A stretch of DNA of 64,000 bases, from NCBI GenBank assembly GCA_902651635.1, contig CACRSC010000028.1, positions 321,299 through 385,298 on the forward strand, given 5' to 3'. Numbering within the stretch: the stretch's first letter is position 1; every line of letters begins with the position of its first letter. Positions 51,807-63,312 of this stretch are shown piece after piece. Both the position numbers and the translations under genes were made by a program. The notes beneath the pieces are model-generated. The model was not told where the DNA came from. It saw only the letters and a list, made by a program, of their open reading frames with translations, and searched no databases. This DNA comes from Mastigamoeba balamuthi (lineage: Eukaryota; Evosea; Mastigamoebida; Mastigamoebidae).

Positions 51807-54800
51807 GTGCAGGGCCGCGTGCCGTGTGCCGCCTCGCTGTCGCCTGTGGCACCGTCGTCATCGTCGTCGTCTGGCCTGCGTGTGACACCCATCAGAGTGC
51901 TTGCGTCACAGCAGCGCCGGTCGTCGTTGTCGTCGTCGTTTTCGGCTTCATCTGCCAATAGGCACAAGCCGCGCTCTGTTGTGTCTGGAGCACAGCCTTC
52001 GCTCTGGTCGCCCAACACAACGGGCAACGAGGCTCCCGCTGCGCCGTCGTCGGAGTACGTCACGCCCGTGTGGGACCTCTACACTGCCTACGTCGTCGCG
52101 GGCCGCAGGGAGGCCTCGGAGGGCCTGGCGCAGCAGCCCTGGACTGACGCTGCGCGGCCGAGCAGCCAGGTGCCCCCGTTCCGTGCCGGCCTGCCCTCGC
52201 CCTGCGCCAGCCCCTACACCTTCTCGCCCGGCCCGAGCTGCCTGACGGCGTCGCCGTTCTCGACGCGTGGCAGCCCCAGCTCTGGTGAGGCCGTGAAGCA
52301 GCTGCCCGTCGAGTTCGGGGCCTCGTACGTGCGCGAGCACACGGTGTCCGTCGAGCGCTCCTGGCGGCGTCGGTCGTCCGCAGCCGAGCAGCCGGGGCAG
52401 ACTCTGCACTCGACCCCGTTCGTGCCCTCCAACAGGACCCCGTCGATGGGCGCTGGAACCCGAACAGCGACTAGGACGGGGATGCTCGACGGCCAGATGG
52501 CTCCGGCGCCGGAAACCTCACAGAGTTTTGTCATCCACGTGGCCACGGAGAGGCGGCACACGATCCAGGAGCACAGGCTGCGCGGACCTGAAGCCGCGAT
52601 GGACGGACCGCGCCCTCAGTCGCTGGCCACGAGCGCTATCGATACGAGGGCCCAGGGATCCGCAGCGGCCGAGCGGCCCGAAGTCCCGTCGACGGTGCCC
52701 CGTTCCACAGGTCGGACACCGAATGGCAGGCTGAGCGAGGGGCACCAGCACAGGGACCGCTCTGAGAGGACGGCCAAGTTGCAGTGCAGCCACGGTTACT
52801 GCCCCGTGTGCACCCCGTCCCGCAGGCGCACAGAACAGAGCTCCAGGGAGGACGCGGAGCAGGCGAAACCGCAGACGGACCCCGCGGCACGGTCGGGGGA
52901 GTCGGAGAGGGCGGAGGGCTGGGCGACACGCAGGAAGGAGGCGCTCCCGACCGTCGTGGCCAGCGCCCAGAAGGAGAACAAGCCCCTCACAGAGCCCCGA
53001 GACAGTTCAATCGAGAGCCCTGCCCGCTCGATAATCTCGCCAATACCAGGAGCGGTACCCGCGGTGTCTCTGCGGTCCGAGGTCAGGGCAGACGATACTG
53101 TGGCCGCCCGCGAGGCCTTCGCGGAGAGGCAGGTGATGGGCGAGAACACCCTCGAGGCACCCCAGGGCGACGCCCAGCAGACGGCCAGCACCAGCCGCTC
53201 GGAGCCCGCGCTGCCGGTACACTCAAGCCGAGCGCTCCAGGACGTCTGACAGTATGCGAGCAGGCAGTCGACATCGAGAGGCCGTCGCAGGAGCCCGCAC
53301 AGGACGCTCGCCCCGAGGCGCTCGACGAGCAGACTGCTGCGCAGGCTATCAGTGCGGCGGTCGAGGAGCCAACAGAGGAGATGGAGGACCAGCCCCTCTG
53401 CTCAACGGTTGCGGAGGTGGGGACCTCTCCAATGGAGGACGAGGAACGCCAGCCGACGGTCGTAGTCGCAACCGCGGAACCGCCGCCTGTGGATGTCCCT
53501 CAGCACGTGTCTGAGGCTTTCTCGCCGCAGTCACTGGAGCAGCAGGCCGTGTCCGGTTGGGCCCCTCAGGAGCAGTGGGCGGGCCACGCAGTCGCTGCCT
53601 CCCTGCCGCTGCCGCTGCCTCCGAATCCGCTGGACGAGGTTCCTGTCCAGGCGGCGCAGAGCTCATGGCCCAGGCCCGCCGTCTCTGGCCCCGTGTTCAC
53701 GCCGCCGTCGCTGGGACAACTGGGACTGGAGGCATCGTTGGCCTCGCTGCCGTTGACCGCGCTCGCTGTCGGCGCGGTGCTGGAGGAGGAGATGAGCCCC
53801 GCCGATGGCTCCGCCCCGCCCTCGTACCCGATGGCCGAGCACTCGACGTCGACGCCCATCGCCAGCGCGTGGGGGATGGCCCCCCAGGCAGCATGGGAGG
53901 CACCGGCGCCGCCCGCGAGGCCGGCACAGCAGCTGGTGTCGCTGTTCGACTCCGCCACGTGTTCATCCATGACGGCGCCCGGCGGCACCGCAGCGAAGCC
54001 GGCTGTCCCTGAGGCGCTGGCGGGGGTGGTCAGCACGGATGCGGGGACACTGGTCTCGCAGACCCCGCAGGTTGGCGCGTCGTCTGCGACAGTCGAGCAG
54101 CTCCAGGCGCACGCGTCGCCTTCTGACCCGCATCAGCAGAGGCCGCAGAGCGAGGTGGTCACTGCGGCCCCCGAGGCGCAGCAGGCGGGCGGAGCTCCGT
54201 CGGAGCCGGAGGAGCAGGGGGCCTCGGCGGCGACCAAGAGGGGGCTGGAGGAGCTCGAGTCTCCCGCTGGCAGCTCGCCGCGCGCCAAGCTCAGGAGGAC
54301 GGACCAGGAGCCTGCCTCCGAGGCATCTTCGACGGCGGTGGCCGCGGCAGCGCCTGCAGAGGTGGCGCAGGGCGTCGCCCCGTCGCCCAGGCCTGACCTC
54401 CAGGAGGCCACTGGCCCCAGGAGGGTCCCCGCGCGGAGCCGGACGCCCGACAACCAGCCCCAGACAAGGCGCCTCAGGAGGTCCGAGTCACCGGCTCGCG
54501 TGGCGGCCCCGGCAGCAGCAGTGCCCGCGGCGTCGGTGCAGAGCACCGCTGTGGCGTCGCCCATCGCGGAGGGCCAAGAGGCCTGCGGAGTGGCCGCCAA
54601 GAGGGTGCTCGAGCGGTCGCAGTCGCCCGACGCCCAGCCTCCGAGCACGCGCGTCAGGACCTCGGAGCCCTCGCCGCCCGTCGCCGCAGCCTCCGTCGCC
54701 ACAAACACCGTCGCCACAGACGCCGCCGTCCCTGCCACTGCCGCTAACACCGCCGCCACGGCAACAGCAGTTCCTGCCACTGAGCCGGCAGTGGCCGGTG

Positions 54801-54898
54801 GTGGGGCCGCAGAGAGCGACAGCGGCCAGCAGCTCCGGTGGCCTCGCCGACCTGTAGGTGGTGAGCAGTACCGCGGGCGCCTGAGCGGCCCCGTGTGA
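51807..54898 (+). CDS. Large disordered Ser/Pro/Ala-rich protein with basic repeats
   Basis: Exons (start unresolved) 51807..53216 and 53264..54898 join in phase across a 47-nt intron, giving at least 1014 residues. The frame opens at 51807 directly after an acceptor-like TGTGCAG and has no nearby ATG, so an upstream exon is likely. There is no globular domain apart from a possible CSHGYCPVC knuckle. Near the C-terminus three similar basic blocks recur about 55-60 residues apart, of the form (K/R)R.L.RS.(T/S)PD.QP.(S/T)R..R.SE (about 54236-54315, 54418-54490, 54598-54665). They look like nuclear-localisation or Ser/Thr-Pro phosphorylation modules. Function unknown; nuclear location inferred. 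Confidence 0.6.
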
Positions 54899-55456
54899 CG
54901 GAATGGCTCGAGAGAGTAGCGTAGAACTCGTCGTTTTGGTCCAGTGCAGCTAGACTTGGGATCCTTGACTCGGGGAACCCATTCTATGCGCTCTGCTTGC
55001 ATTTTGAGTCTGCGCGCCTGTAAAAACGGAGAGTACCGTCCGACAGCGGAGGTGTGGTCCGGGAGACCGTGGCGCGTCACCCGTTCCTTTGGGCTAGCCG
55101 TAGTGAGTACACGCCCGTCTTGGCGTCTTGGCCCAGCTCTTTGTACCCCAGGGCGATCTCCTCCACGTCCCCGGTCCCAGGGTTGCCATACACGTGGCAC
55201 TCAGGGGGCCGAACGCGAGTCCTGGGCAGAGGCACCAACCTTTCTGCATCCACCCGTCTGGTGATGTCCCTTGGCTCAATTCTGAATCCTGAAACATCGC
55301 AATACCTCTCTGGATACTCAGGGCACTCTGCACACCAGACAGCTGCACGGTGATGCTGGAACTCTGTGGCGCGCAACGCTGCTGTGCTTGGGTGAATCTT
55401 GGGGCGGCAGATACCACGGGTGGAAAATGCACTGTTGCAGTGCCTGTTGCCCGCGA
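54899..55456. other. Intergenic region upstream of 5'-nucleotidase
   Basis: 558 bp, not obviously coding. No motif beyond scattered AT-rich runs was recognised. Confidence 0.35.
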
Positions 55457-57641
55457 ATGGTGCGCAGCCCTGTTGGTTTTCCGGTGTGGGCTCCGCTGCT
55501 GCCGCTGCTGCTGCTGCTCGCGGCCTGCTGCCCCGCGGGCCGTGCCGAGATCCGCTCCTTCACGCTGGTGCACATCAACGACTTCCACGGGTGGCTGCAG
55601 CCCGAGGGCGCCCTCGGCGGCGGTGCCCGCGTCGCAGCCCTCGCTGCCGCCCTCCGCGCCCGCAGCCCCGGCTCCTCGCTCCTCCTCGACGCCGGCGACG
55701 TCACGCTCGGCGCGCCCCCCATCTCCCAGCTCGTCAACGGCTCCAGCGCCGTCGACCTCTTCAACCTGCTCGGCGTCAACGTCAGGTGAGCCGGGAACCG
55801 GTTCTTCCTCGTCTGGTTCCGTTTCTCCGACGGTTTTTCTTCGGAATTACGTCATCTGGGTTCTGATTCCTTCTGGCAGCGTGTTTGGGAACCACGAGTT
55901 TGACCGCGGGCAGGAATCGCTGGCGGCCCGCGTGCGGCAGGCGAGGTTCCCGTGGCTGGGGGCCAACATCGTCAGAGACGGCGCCGAGCCGTGGGCGCAC
56001 CCCGCGTGGGCGCGGCCCTACGCCACGTTCCGCCTGGCCACAGCCAACGTCACCGTCGGCGTCATCGGCGTCACGACCGAGGAGACGCCCGCAATCACCA
56101 TGCGCGGCCTCGTCTCTGGTGCGGGGGGGGAGGGGACGGTTCTCCCGCCGGGTTTCGAGCGGGTTCTTCCGTTTTCCCTCCGCAGAAGCAATTGACTCGG
56201 GGGAACCGCGGCGCAGGGCTCACGTTCGTTGATCCCGTCGAGGCCATCGTGCACTACTACGACATTGTGAGGGAGCAGAGCGACATCGTCGTCGTGCTGG
56301 CGCACATCGGCATGCAGGACGTCGCCGGCGACGGGGCGACGTTCCTCGGCCTGCGGACCGTCGCCCGGCGTGTCGCCGCGCGCGGCAAGTACGTGCCGCT
56401 GTTCGTCGGCGGCCACGACCACGTGCTCGTCTGCCCGCCGATACGCCAGAGCGGCTCGGCGCTCGTCGAGGCGCAGGCGCACGGACACTACGTGGGGTCG
56501 GTCGACGTCGTGCTGGACACGGCCAACGGCACGGTGCTCTCGGTGGGCGCCGCCGCCCGCGTCGTCGACAACGCGACCGCCGAGGACCCCGAGGCCGCGG
56601 CGCTCGTGGCGCGGTGGGCCGCCAGCATCGAGCCGCTCGTGCGCGTGGTCGTGGGTACGACCACAGTCCCCCTGGTCAGGTCCGACAAGTCCGACGGCAC
56701 TATGGTACGCCCCCACGTTCTCGCCCTCAAGTACTCTTGCTCTGCCCTCTGGCCGCGCCACCACCACGCATCCTCGCTCGCTTGCACTCAACTCTCGCCC
56801 GCGGTGTGGCGATGACCACGTGAGCGCAGGGGAACCTGGTGTGCGACTCAATGCTGTGGTACGCCAGGAGGATGGAGGAAAGGGGTGCGACGCAGATCTG
56901 CTTCATGAACGCTGGCGGCATTCGCACCGACCTCGGCCTCGGCGGGAAGCCTTCCAGAGAGTGAGAGCTCACACAGCAAGAGCCCACCACCCAGCGTTCG
57001 CGGGACTGACGGGAGGTGGGCCACCCCGTGCCCCTGCGCAGCATCACGTGGGGGGACACGTACAGCGTCCTGCCGTTCGACAACACGCTCGTCGTCATGA
57101 ACCTGACGGGGTTCGACGTCCTCGTGGTCCTCGAGCGCGGCGCCAAGCTGACCAAGGGCCTCGTGGCCACCGCGGGCCTCACGTACAAGTGGTGGAACAC
57201 CGCCGCGAGCTACGGCGTCACCGACGTCATGGTCGGCGGCAGGCCGCTCGACTACAGGGCCTCCTACAGGTGCCCCCCACCCTCTCCGTGCTCTCGCGTG
57301 CCGCGGCTGGGCTCAGCGCTGCTCGCTCGCAGGGTCGTGACGAACAACTTCCTGGCGCAGGCGGGAGACAGCTGGGCCGAGTTCGAGCACGGCGTCGACG
57401 TGTCGTACTCGCCCAAGACCGACTCGGAGGTGCTCGACGAGTACATCGCCACCGGCCTCCACGGCCGCATCACCGCCAGGTCCATCGCGATGGGCCGCGC
57501 GACGAGGGTCGCGGACGTGGTACTCTCAGCCCTCCCATCCCCTTCTGCGCCGTCTGACCCAGCCCTCTGCAGTCTGCAGGCCTGCGCGTGGCCCCGCTGC
57601 TCGCCGCCGCTCTGGCCCTGGTCCGCCTGGCGTGCTGGTAG
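55457..57641 (+). CDS. 5'-nucleotidase/UshA-family metallophosphoesterase, GPI-type
   Basis: Exons 55457..55785, 55880..56118, 56217..56704, 56830..56960, 57016..57269, 57333..57519 and 57573..57641, about 565 residues. A signal peptide (PLLPLLLLLAACCPAGRA) leads to metal-site motifs LVHINDFHGWL, DAGDVT, FGNHEFD and GGHDHV. The C-terminal nucleotide-binding domain has MNAGGIRTDL and TWGDTYSVLPFDNTLV, as in CD73. The end (LRVAPLLAAALALVRLACW) is a plausible GPI signal. It probably dephosphorylates extracellular nucleotides for purine salvage. All junctions are in phase except 56960/57016: the donor GA|gtgaga leaves phase 2 whereas the acceptor exon needs phase 0. Either a non-canonical junction or a sequence error is present there. 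Confidence 0.85.
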
Positions 57642-57832
57642 TGTTGCAGCTCCTCTCCCCCTTTGGCGCATGCCTCCTGGATGCCCGCTGGCGTGTGCTT
57701 TCTACATAGAACAAACGGCGCCTGCATTCGAACAGCCCGTCGATTGGCATCGCTAAGTGCTACAACTTAAGGGTTTACTCTATCGGTGGTGTTGCGTTGT
57801 CCGGCGTGGGGCGTCTGAGAGCGCAGCAGCGC

Positions 57833-60800
57833 TCAGATGAACGTCGTCGTGGCCTCGCCCCTGTTTCTGACGTCGCGGCGCCTCGCGGGGTGCGGCGACG
57901 ACGACGACGAGACGAGCGACGGCGACGCCGAGGTGGCCCTCACGAAGCTCTCGTCGAGGGGGTCCAGTGCAGGCGACGCCGGCAGCTCCGGCGGCTCTCC
58001 CACCGAGCACGACCTCTTCCTGTGCTGGTCGATAACCCGCCGCACCGTCGGCGACGCCCCCGCCAGCGCGTTGGCCGGCACGGGGTCCGGGTACTTGCGC
58101 GGCACCGGGCATATCGTGTGCGTCCTCCCCCTCTCGCCGCCGCCGCCCTGCTGCTGCACCTGCGCGTTGTACAGCGCTGCCCGCTCGATGATCGTCAGCC
58201 CGAGCCCCTCGGCCGAGGAGAGGATCGAGAGCTCGGGCGTCTTGCGCTGCTGCGCGAGCTCCTTGACCGGCAGCGACGCCCTCCGCGCGTGCGTCGGCGT
58301 CCGCGGCGGGACCTCCGAGTCCGCAGACGCCGCCATCGGCTGCGCCGCCGCTGCCGCCGTCGCCGTCGCCTTCGCGCCGCGCTGCTGCTCGTCCGCAGCG
58401 CCTGCGCACGCCAGCGGCGCCGACTCGTCGCAGCACCCGGACGACTTGGAGAGCGACGCGGATCTGCGGTGCTGCTTCTTCGCGGGCGCCGCCGCTGGCG
58501 CCGCGCCCGCGCTGAACTTGCGCAGCTGCAGCAGCGGGGTCGCGAACGCGAGCACCGACGGGATCTTGCGCGGGGCCTCGGACGACGCCTCGGGCGACGT
58601 CCTGGCCTCGCTGTCCTCTGCCGAGTCGGGCGACGACGCCGCGCCCTCGTCGTCTCCGCCCGCTGCTGCCGCCGGCGAGTCGGCCATCACCGCGCGGTAG
58701 TCGTACAAGACGACCGACTCCCTCTTCTTCGTCCGCTTGACCGACTCGGGCGCTGCGGGCTGCGCGGGGGAGGTGAGAGACGGCCGCCGGGCGTGCGGCG
58801 GGGGGCGTGCCCTGAGCTGCGAGGACTTGAGCGCGCCGTCGATGGCCTCGCGCAGGCAGCCGACCCACACGCGCACGTCGTCGGGGCTCTGGAAGAACAT
58901 CGTGAGCTCCGCCGCCGTCTGCACGTTGGCCACCCTGACCTCCTCTGTCGGGGGGACAGCGCACCCAAGTCAGCTGCTGCAGCTGTGCCCCCTCTCCCCC
59001 TTCCCCTTCCTCCCCCTCTCCCGAGCTCGCCTGCCCTGCCCGAGTCGAAGATCGACATGCCCTTGGTGGGGAACGACGCGAGCTCCTGCCACTGCTCGTC
59101 CTTCTCCCTGCACGCCAGCACCACGTTGTCGAACACGATGATGCGGTTGCCCTGCGCGCGCAGGCCGCCCGCGTTGAGAGCCGCGCATGCAATGCAGGGC
59201 AGCGAGGGCGAGTGAGGGGGACCGCTGCTCGCCTTCTCGCGGACGGCGGGGTCCTCCTTGCTGGTGATGAGGAGCTTGGCGTGGCCCTCCTTGAGCAGGA
59301 CGCTGCGCGAGGCGACGAGGTCCCACGGGGCCGAGCGCCAGGTGAGCGTCGGGAGCACCTTCTCGACGAGGAACACCAGCGTCGCCCTCTCGCGCGTCCG
59401 CACGTTCACCTCGCGCAGCACCGCCTGCATCGCCTCGAGCGCCTTCGCGAGGCTCTCGTAGTCCTTGTGCGCTGCAAGGGCCGCAGGTGTCAGCCGAGGG
59501 CTCGCTGTGAGAGAGCGCGAGGGCGAGGCGTCGTGTGGGCACTCTGGTCGGTGTACTTGACGAGGTCTGCCAGGAACAGCGGGTACTTGGTGATTCGCTG
59601 TGAGCCGTAGAGAGCGAGCGGGAGTGCAGGTGAGATGGCCGCCTGTGGGTGCTGCTGTGGCCTACCTGTGTGGGCTTGATGAGGTAGGCGCCCAGGTCGA
59701 GGTTCCTCATCATGCGGTGGCCAAACTGCAGCCTCTGCGGGGAGCGGTGGGTGGCAGGCTCAGAGTGGGCCGACGGGCACGCGTCGCACGCACCTCGACG
59801 AGGTCCCGGAACTTGGGGTTCTTGGACGCGTTTCTGACGATTTCGGTGCCCTGCACCTGGTTGCGGCAGTAGTCGACGTAGGCCTGCACCATGGCGGGCA
59901 TCCGCTGGAGGAAGACGAGGCCGACGCACTGCTCAGAGGCCTGCAGGCGCATCTCTCTGCTGAGGGCGCTGCTGAGGTCCCGCGACACGGCCTGCAGCCG
60001 CGGAACGCTGCCGAACACCAGCTGCACGTCCTGCGGGGCCAGCAGCCCCGATGACTCCACCTCCGCGTGCCAGACGCTCTCGATGAGCGTCAGGTCCTTG
60101 TAGTACTCCTCCTCTGTTCCAGATTCCAAAGATTCAGATATCGATCGGGAGATATAGGTATCAGGATCGACAAAGATCCAGGAATCTGGGAAACCTGTCT
60201 CGTGAATCTCCTCGATGAGCCGCTGCCGGTACTGCATGCGGTCCCGCAGTCGCCATGTATTGGCGATCTCCTCGAGGCCCGCCCTCTCGCTTTTGAAGAA
60301 CTCGTCGACCGCGCCCGCGAAGTCCGACTTGGCCCGCGCGCAGGCGGCGTCCAGGTCCTTCCCCTTGGAGACATCGAACCGCTGTTATCCGCAGGCAGAG
60401 TTGAGTGTGCAGCTTCAGCGAAAGACCCCACGTCCCAATGCCTCTCATCCGTGCAATTGTGTTTTCATGTGGGAAATCTGTCAGTCATCCTGTCGGTATT
60501 ATCCCGAAGTATCCGGAATTACAGCGAAATCACATGGAATCAGGAGGTCGGCGAATCTGCCGTTCCCTCTGGGAGCACTGCAGAGGGGCTGCGGGTCTCC
60601 CTGCCAGTACCGCGGTTCGCACGCATCTCGCGTCGGATCACACGTGCACACGCTCACGCATGCGTACACACGGCCACACGGCCATAGGGAGCAGGGATCG
60701 GCCGCCTTCGCCCCGGTGGGGGGGCGTACGAGGGCCGCGTCGAGCAGATTCGCGATGACGGGGCGCAGCGAGTCGCAGAGCTGGCTGACGCGGCGCTCGA

Positions 60801-60927
60801 GGTCCGCCGCCCCGGGGACGGCCGCCCCCGCCGGCGCCGCTGGCGGCGGCTGGTCTGCGGCCGGCGTGCCGGGCGCGGCCTCCGGGACCGCCCCGGAGCG
60901 CCGGCGCGACAGCCCCGCTTTGATCAT
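57833..60927 (-). CDS. DH-PH Rho guanine nucleotide exchange factor
   Basis: Exons 60730..60927, 60195..60381, 59794..60113, 59666..59734, 59543..59597, 59233..59471, 59040..59151 and 57833..58944 close in phase to 763 residues. A helical N-terminus (~1-125) precedes the DH domain (~130-325): EEYYKDLTLIESVW (CR1), KFRDLVE then LDLGAYLIKPTQRITKYPLF (CR3) and DYESLAKALEAM. The PH domain (~340-430) has RIIVFDNVVLACREKD and AELTMFFQSPDDVRVWV. A Ser/Ala-rich, probably phosphorylated tail follows. It activates a Rho/Rac GTPase at membranes. Two introns, 59152-59232 (AAG|gcgagc) and 58945-59039 (CGG|gcaggg), read as GC-AG; both junctions restore the conserved PH sequence. Confidence 0.9.
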
Positions 60928-61483
60928 CGAAGGAAATTGCTCAAAATTGCTCAATCTGCCCCGAATTGGCCCAGAAGATACTTCGCGGCAATATCTAATG
61001 GCTGGAAAGTGGAAACGCCGGCGAGGGGGGAAACCGCAACGGCCGCGCGCCGGACCCAAGCGGCTTGTCTGGGCCAGCAGGCCGAGCGCAATGGAACCAG
61101 AATACTGTCGCAGGCGATAAGATGGTGACGTCAGTACACGTAACTAACGTGCAATTCAATTGCCAGAAATAGCACCGGAGGGTGTCGGCGTGGCACGGGG
61201 GGCTCTCTGGGGTTCGAAAAGGATGCTGCGTGTTCTCTCTTCAGGGGGAGCGATGGTCTGTGGTGGTGCGTTGGGTTCCGAGAGAGCCAACCCGGGGTCA
61301 GCGTGTGTTCCGTACGGTCAGAGCATCCTTCAGTGTGGCTGTTAAACAAAGTGGAGGGGAGACTGAGGCAGCAGCGCTGCAACGAGGGGGTCAGCTCTAT
61401 CTGAAAGAGCAGCGGACGGCCCTCTGCGCAGCTGCCAGACCCCTGTCGGGGGGACTGCATGGCGGCCCAAGCGAATCGCGGTG
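60928..61483. other. Intergenic region upstream of RhoGEF / 3' flank of nuclear protein
   Basis: 556 bp. Near the RhoGEF start (within ~75 bp) are GAAGATACTTCGCGG and GCAATATCTAATGG, again ATATC-type elements. No coding sequence supported. Confidence 0.4.
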
Positions 61484-62639
61484 CTACAGCAGCAGCGACT
61501 CCTCGTCCATGCACCCCATGTGCTGCTTGAACGCGCCCATCTGGTCCATAGCGATCTATCTACACCGAATTCAATGTTGTGAGAGAAGTTGAATTTTGAA
61601 TTCGGTTTGGGGGGGGGGGGGGGGCAAAAAAGCCAACCCCCACCCCTGCCCGGCACGCACCCGAACATGAGGTCCTCGGGGATGGAGGCAAAGTGGCCGT
61701 CGAGGGGCAGCTTGTAGCGCTCGGCGTCCATGGTCAGCGTCTTGAGCTTGCGCTCCTCGGCCCTCACGCGCTCGTTGAGCCACGCGATGCGCTGCTCGGC
61801 CTCGCGCGCCTCGTGCTCGGCCTGCGACTGCTGCTCGCACGCCTCGGCGCCCGCGTCGCGGGCGTACTCGCGCCTCTCGCTCTCAAAGGCCTCCCTCAGC
61901 TCGGCCGGCAGCGAGCACGGCACGCGATCTGCCCCCCAATTCCCCGCATTAGCAATTGGCCATTTCGACTTTCAATTCGGCAATCGCAGTGAAGTGGACG
62001 AAGCACGGGAAGGCGCTCACCGAGGGTCTTGTCGGTGCGGGGCGTCACGCGGCGGCGCTTGGGCAGGGGCTCGGCGGCAGAGTCAAAGTGCGCGGGGCTC
62101 GGGCTGACGCAGGGGCTCACAGAGGCGTCCGACTCGACGGCCGACTCGTCTCCCGAGAAGAACACCGACAGCGGGCTCTCGTCCTCGTCAAACAGCGACG
62201 CCGCAGACGGGCTGCTCTCCACGACCTCCGCGGCCGGGGCTGCTGCTGCAGCCGCTGCCGCTGCGCGCACAGGGGCCGCCAGGGCGCCCATCACGGGGCT
62301 CGGCGAGACGCAGCAGCGCTGCTCGGGGGTCGCCGACAGCGCGGGGGACGACTGCTCCTGCGGGGCCTGCTGCTGCGCCGGACGCTTGTTGCGACGCTCC
62401 TGGGGAGCGGGGCACGCAGGGCTCGAGGCCCATGCAACGGCGCAGATCACCTGCAGGGAACAGCGGGAGAGGGGGGACAGAGATCGCGAAATTCAGAGAT
62501 GGGCGATTGGGGCCGGAAGGGGCGCAAAGCGGACCGCAGAAAGAGCAGCCATAATCTCAGGGTTGGTGGTGGGGATGTTGCCTCCGCTGGTGGCGTCCGC
62601 GGCCGGCTTACCCTCCTCCGCTGCGTCGGCCGACTGCAT
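61484..62639 (-). CDS. Acidic nuclear coiled-coil protein, family unknown
   Basis: Exons 62535..62639, 62021..62450, 61657..61928 and 61484..61555 close in phase to 292 residues. The N-terminal half is Ala/Ser/Pro-rich with acidic, phospho-acceptor-like patches (SLFDEDESPLSVFFSGDES) and a classical monopartite nuclear localisation signal (PKRRRVTPR). Residues ~185-255 form a strong coiled coil (EAREAEQRIAWLNERVRAEE), then RYKLPLDGHFASIPEDLMFG. The end is MDQMGAFKQHMGCMDEESLL. No DNA-binding domain is evident. The intron 61556-61656 contains an 18-nt poly-C pyrimidine tract (poly-G on the plus strand, 61607-61624). Confidence 0.7.
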
Positions 62640-62799
62640 TGTGGGCGGCGCGGCGTTTTTGTTTTAGAAGAGGGGAAGGGGCGGGCGGGGGACGGGGTTC
62701 GAAATTGGGAAGCAGAGGACCGACGTGGTGGGCTCCTCAATTCGAAATGTGAATTAAAACGAGGAAAAAAGGAGACAAGTGCGAGAGAGCGCGCGCGGA

Positions 62800-63312
62800 C
62801 CTCCATCGGCGACCTGGAGCCCGGCGCGAGCACCAGGTGCTGCTGCGCGTGCATCGACCTCGGCACAGCATGCTGCTCGAGCCCCGCCGTCGCCACGACG
62901 ACGCCCGCGATTTCCTTCTCCTTCTCCGCCTTCAACTAAAACGTCACGCCACGTGCGCGCCGACGGCGACGCCGCGTCAGTCCACGAGCGAGGGGGAAAA
63001 ACGGGATATGGCGGGGGGGGGGGGAAGGGGTGTGTGTGCGCGCACGTGGACTTCGAGCTCGCGAAGGCGGTTGAGGGCGGAGACGGCCGAGGGCGAGGAG
63101 ACGACCTCCGAGAGCGGCGACGAGGCGTTGCCCGCGATGCCCTGCACGACGGCGTCGGCGGCCAGCGTCTGCGGGCCGCAGAACTTGATGAGCTCGATGT
63201 GAGAGACGAGGAACTGGTCGAGGTTCTGCTGCTGGTCCAGGCAGAGGTTCGGGCTGTTCCACAGGATCGCCTCGAGCAGCGCCAGCACAAACACGGGCGC
63301 CGAGAATCTCAT
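62800..63312 (-). CDS. Secreted or membrane protein of unknown family, 3' end unresolved
   Basis: Exon 1 is 63046..63312 (start at 63312), exon 2 begins at 62935; both in phase 0. It opens with a hydrophobic leader (MRFSAPVFVLALLEAILW), then a helical stretch (LDQQQNLDQFLVSHIELIKF) and AVVQGIAGNASSPLSEVV. Exon 2 reads LKAEKEKEIAGVVVATAGL. After APGS at about 62815 the frame stays open through the next gene's promoter into its first exon, so a further splice or the true stop was not identified. No family recognised. ATATC elements (AGAGATATCGTCGG, CGCGATATTTCCGC) lie roughly 210-255 bp upstream. Confidence 0.45.

Noticed and set aside
62447-62935. 163-codon continuous frame joining the gene at 63312 to the promoter and exon 1 of the next gene
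   Set aside because: Its second half is the reverse reading of a promoter and a differently framed exon, Pro/Arg/Ser-rich and unlike the first half; most likely a chance open frame.
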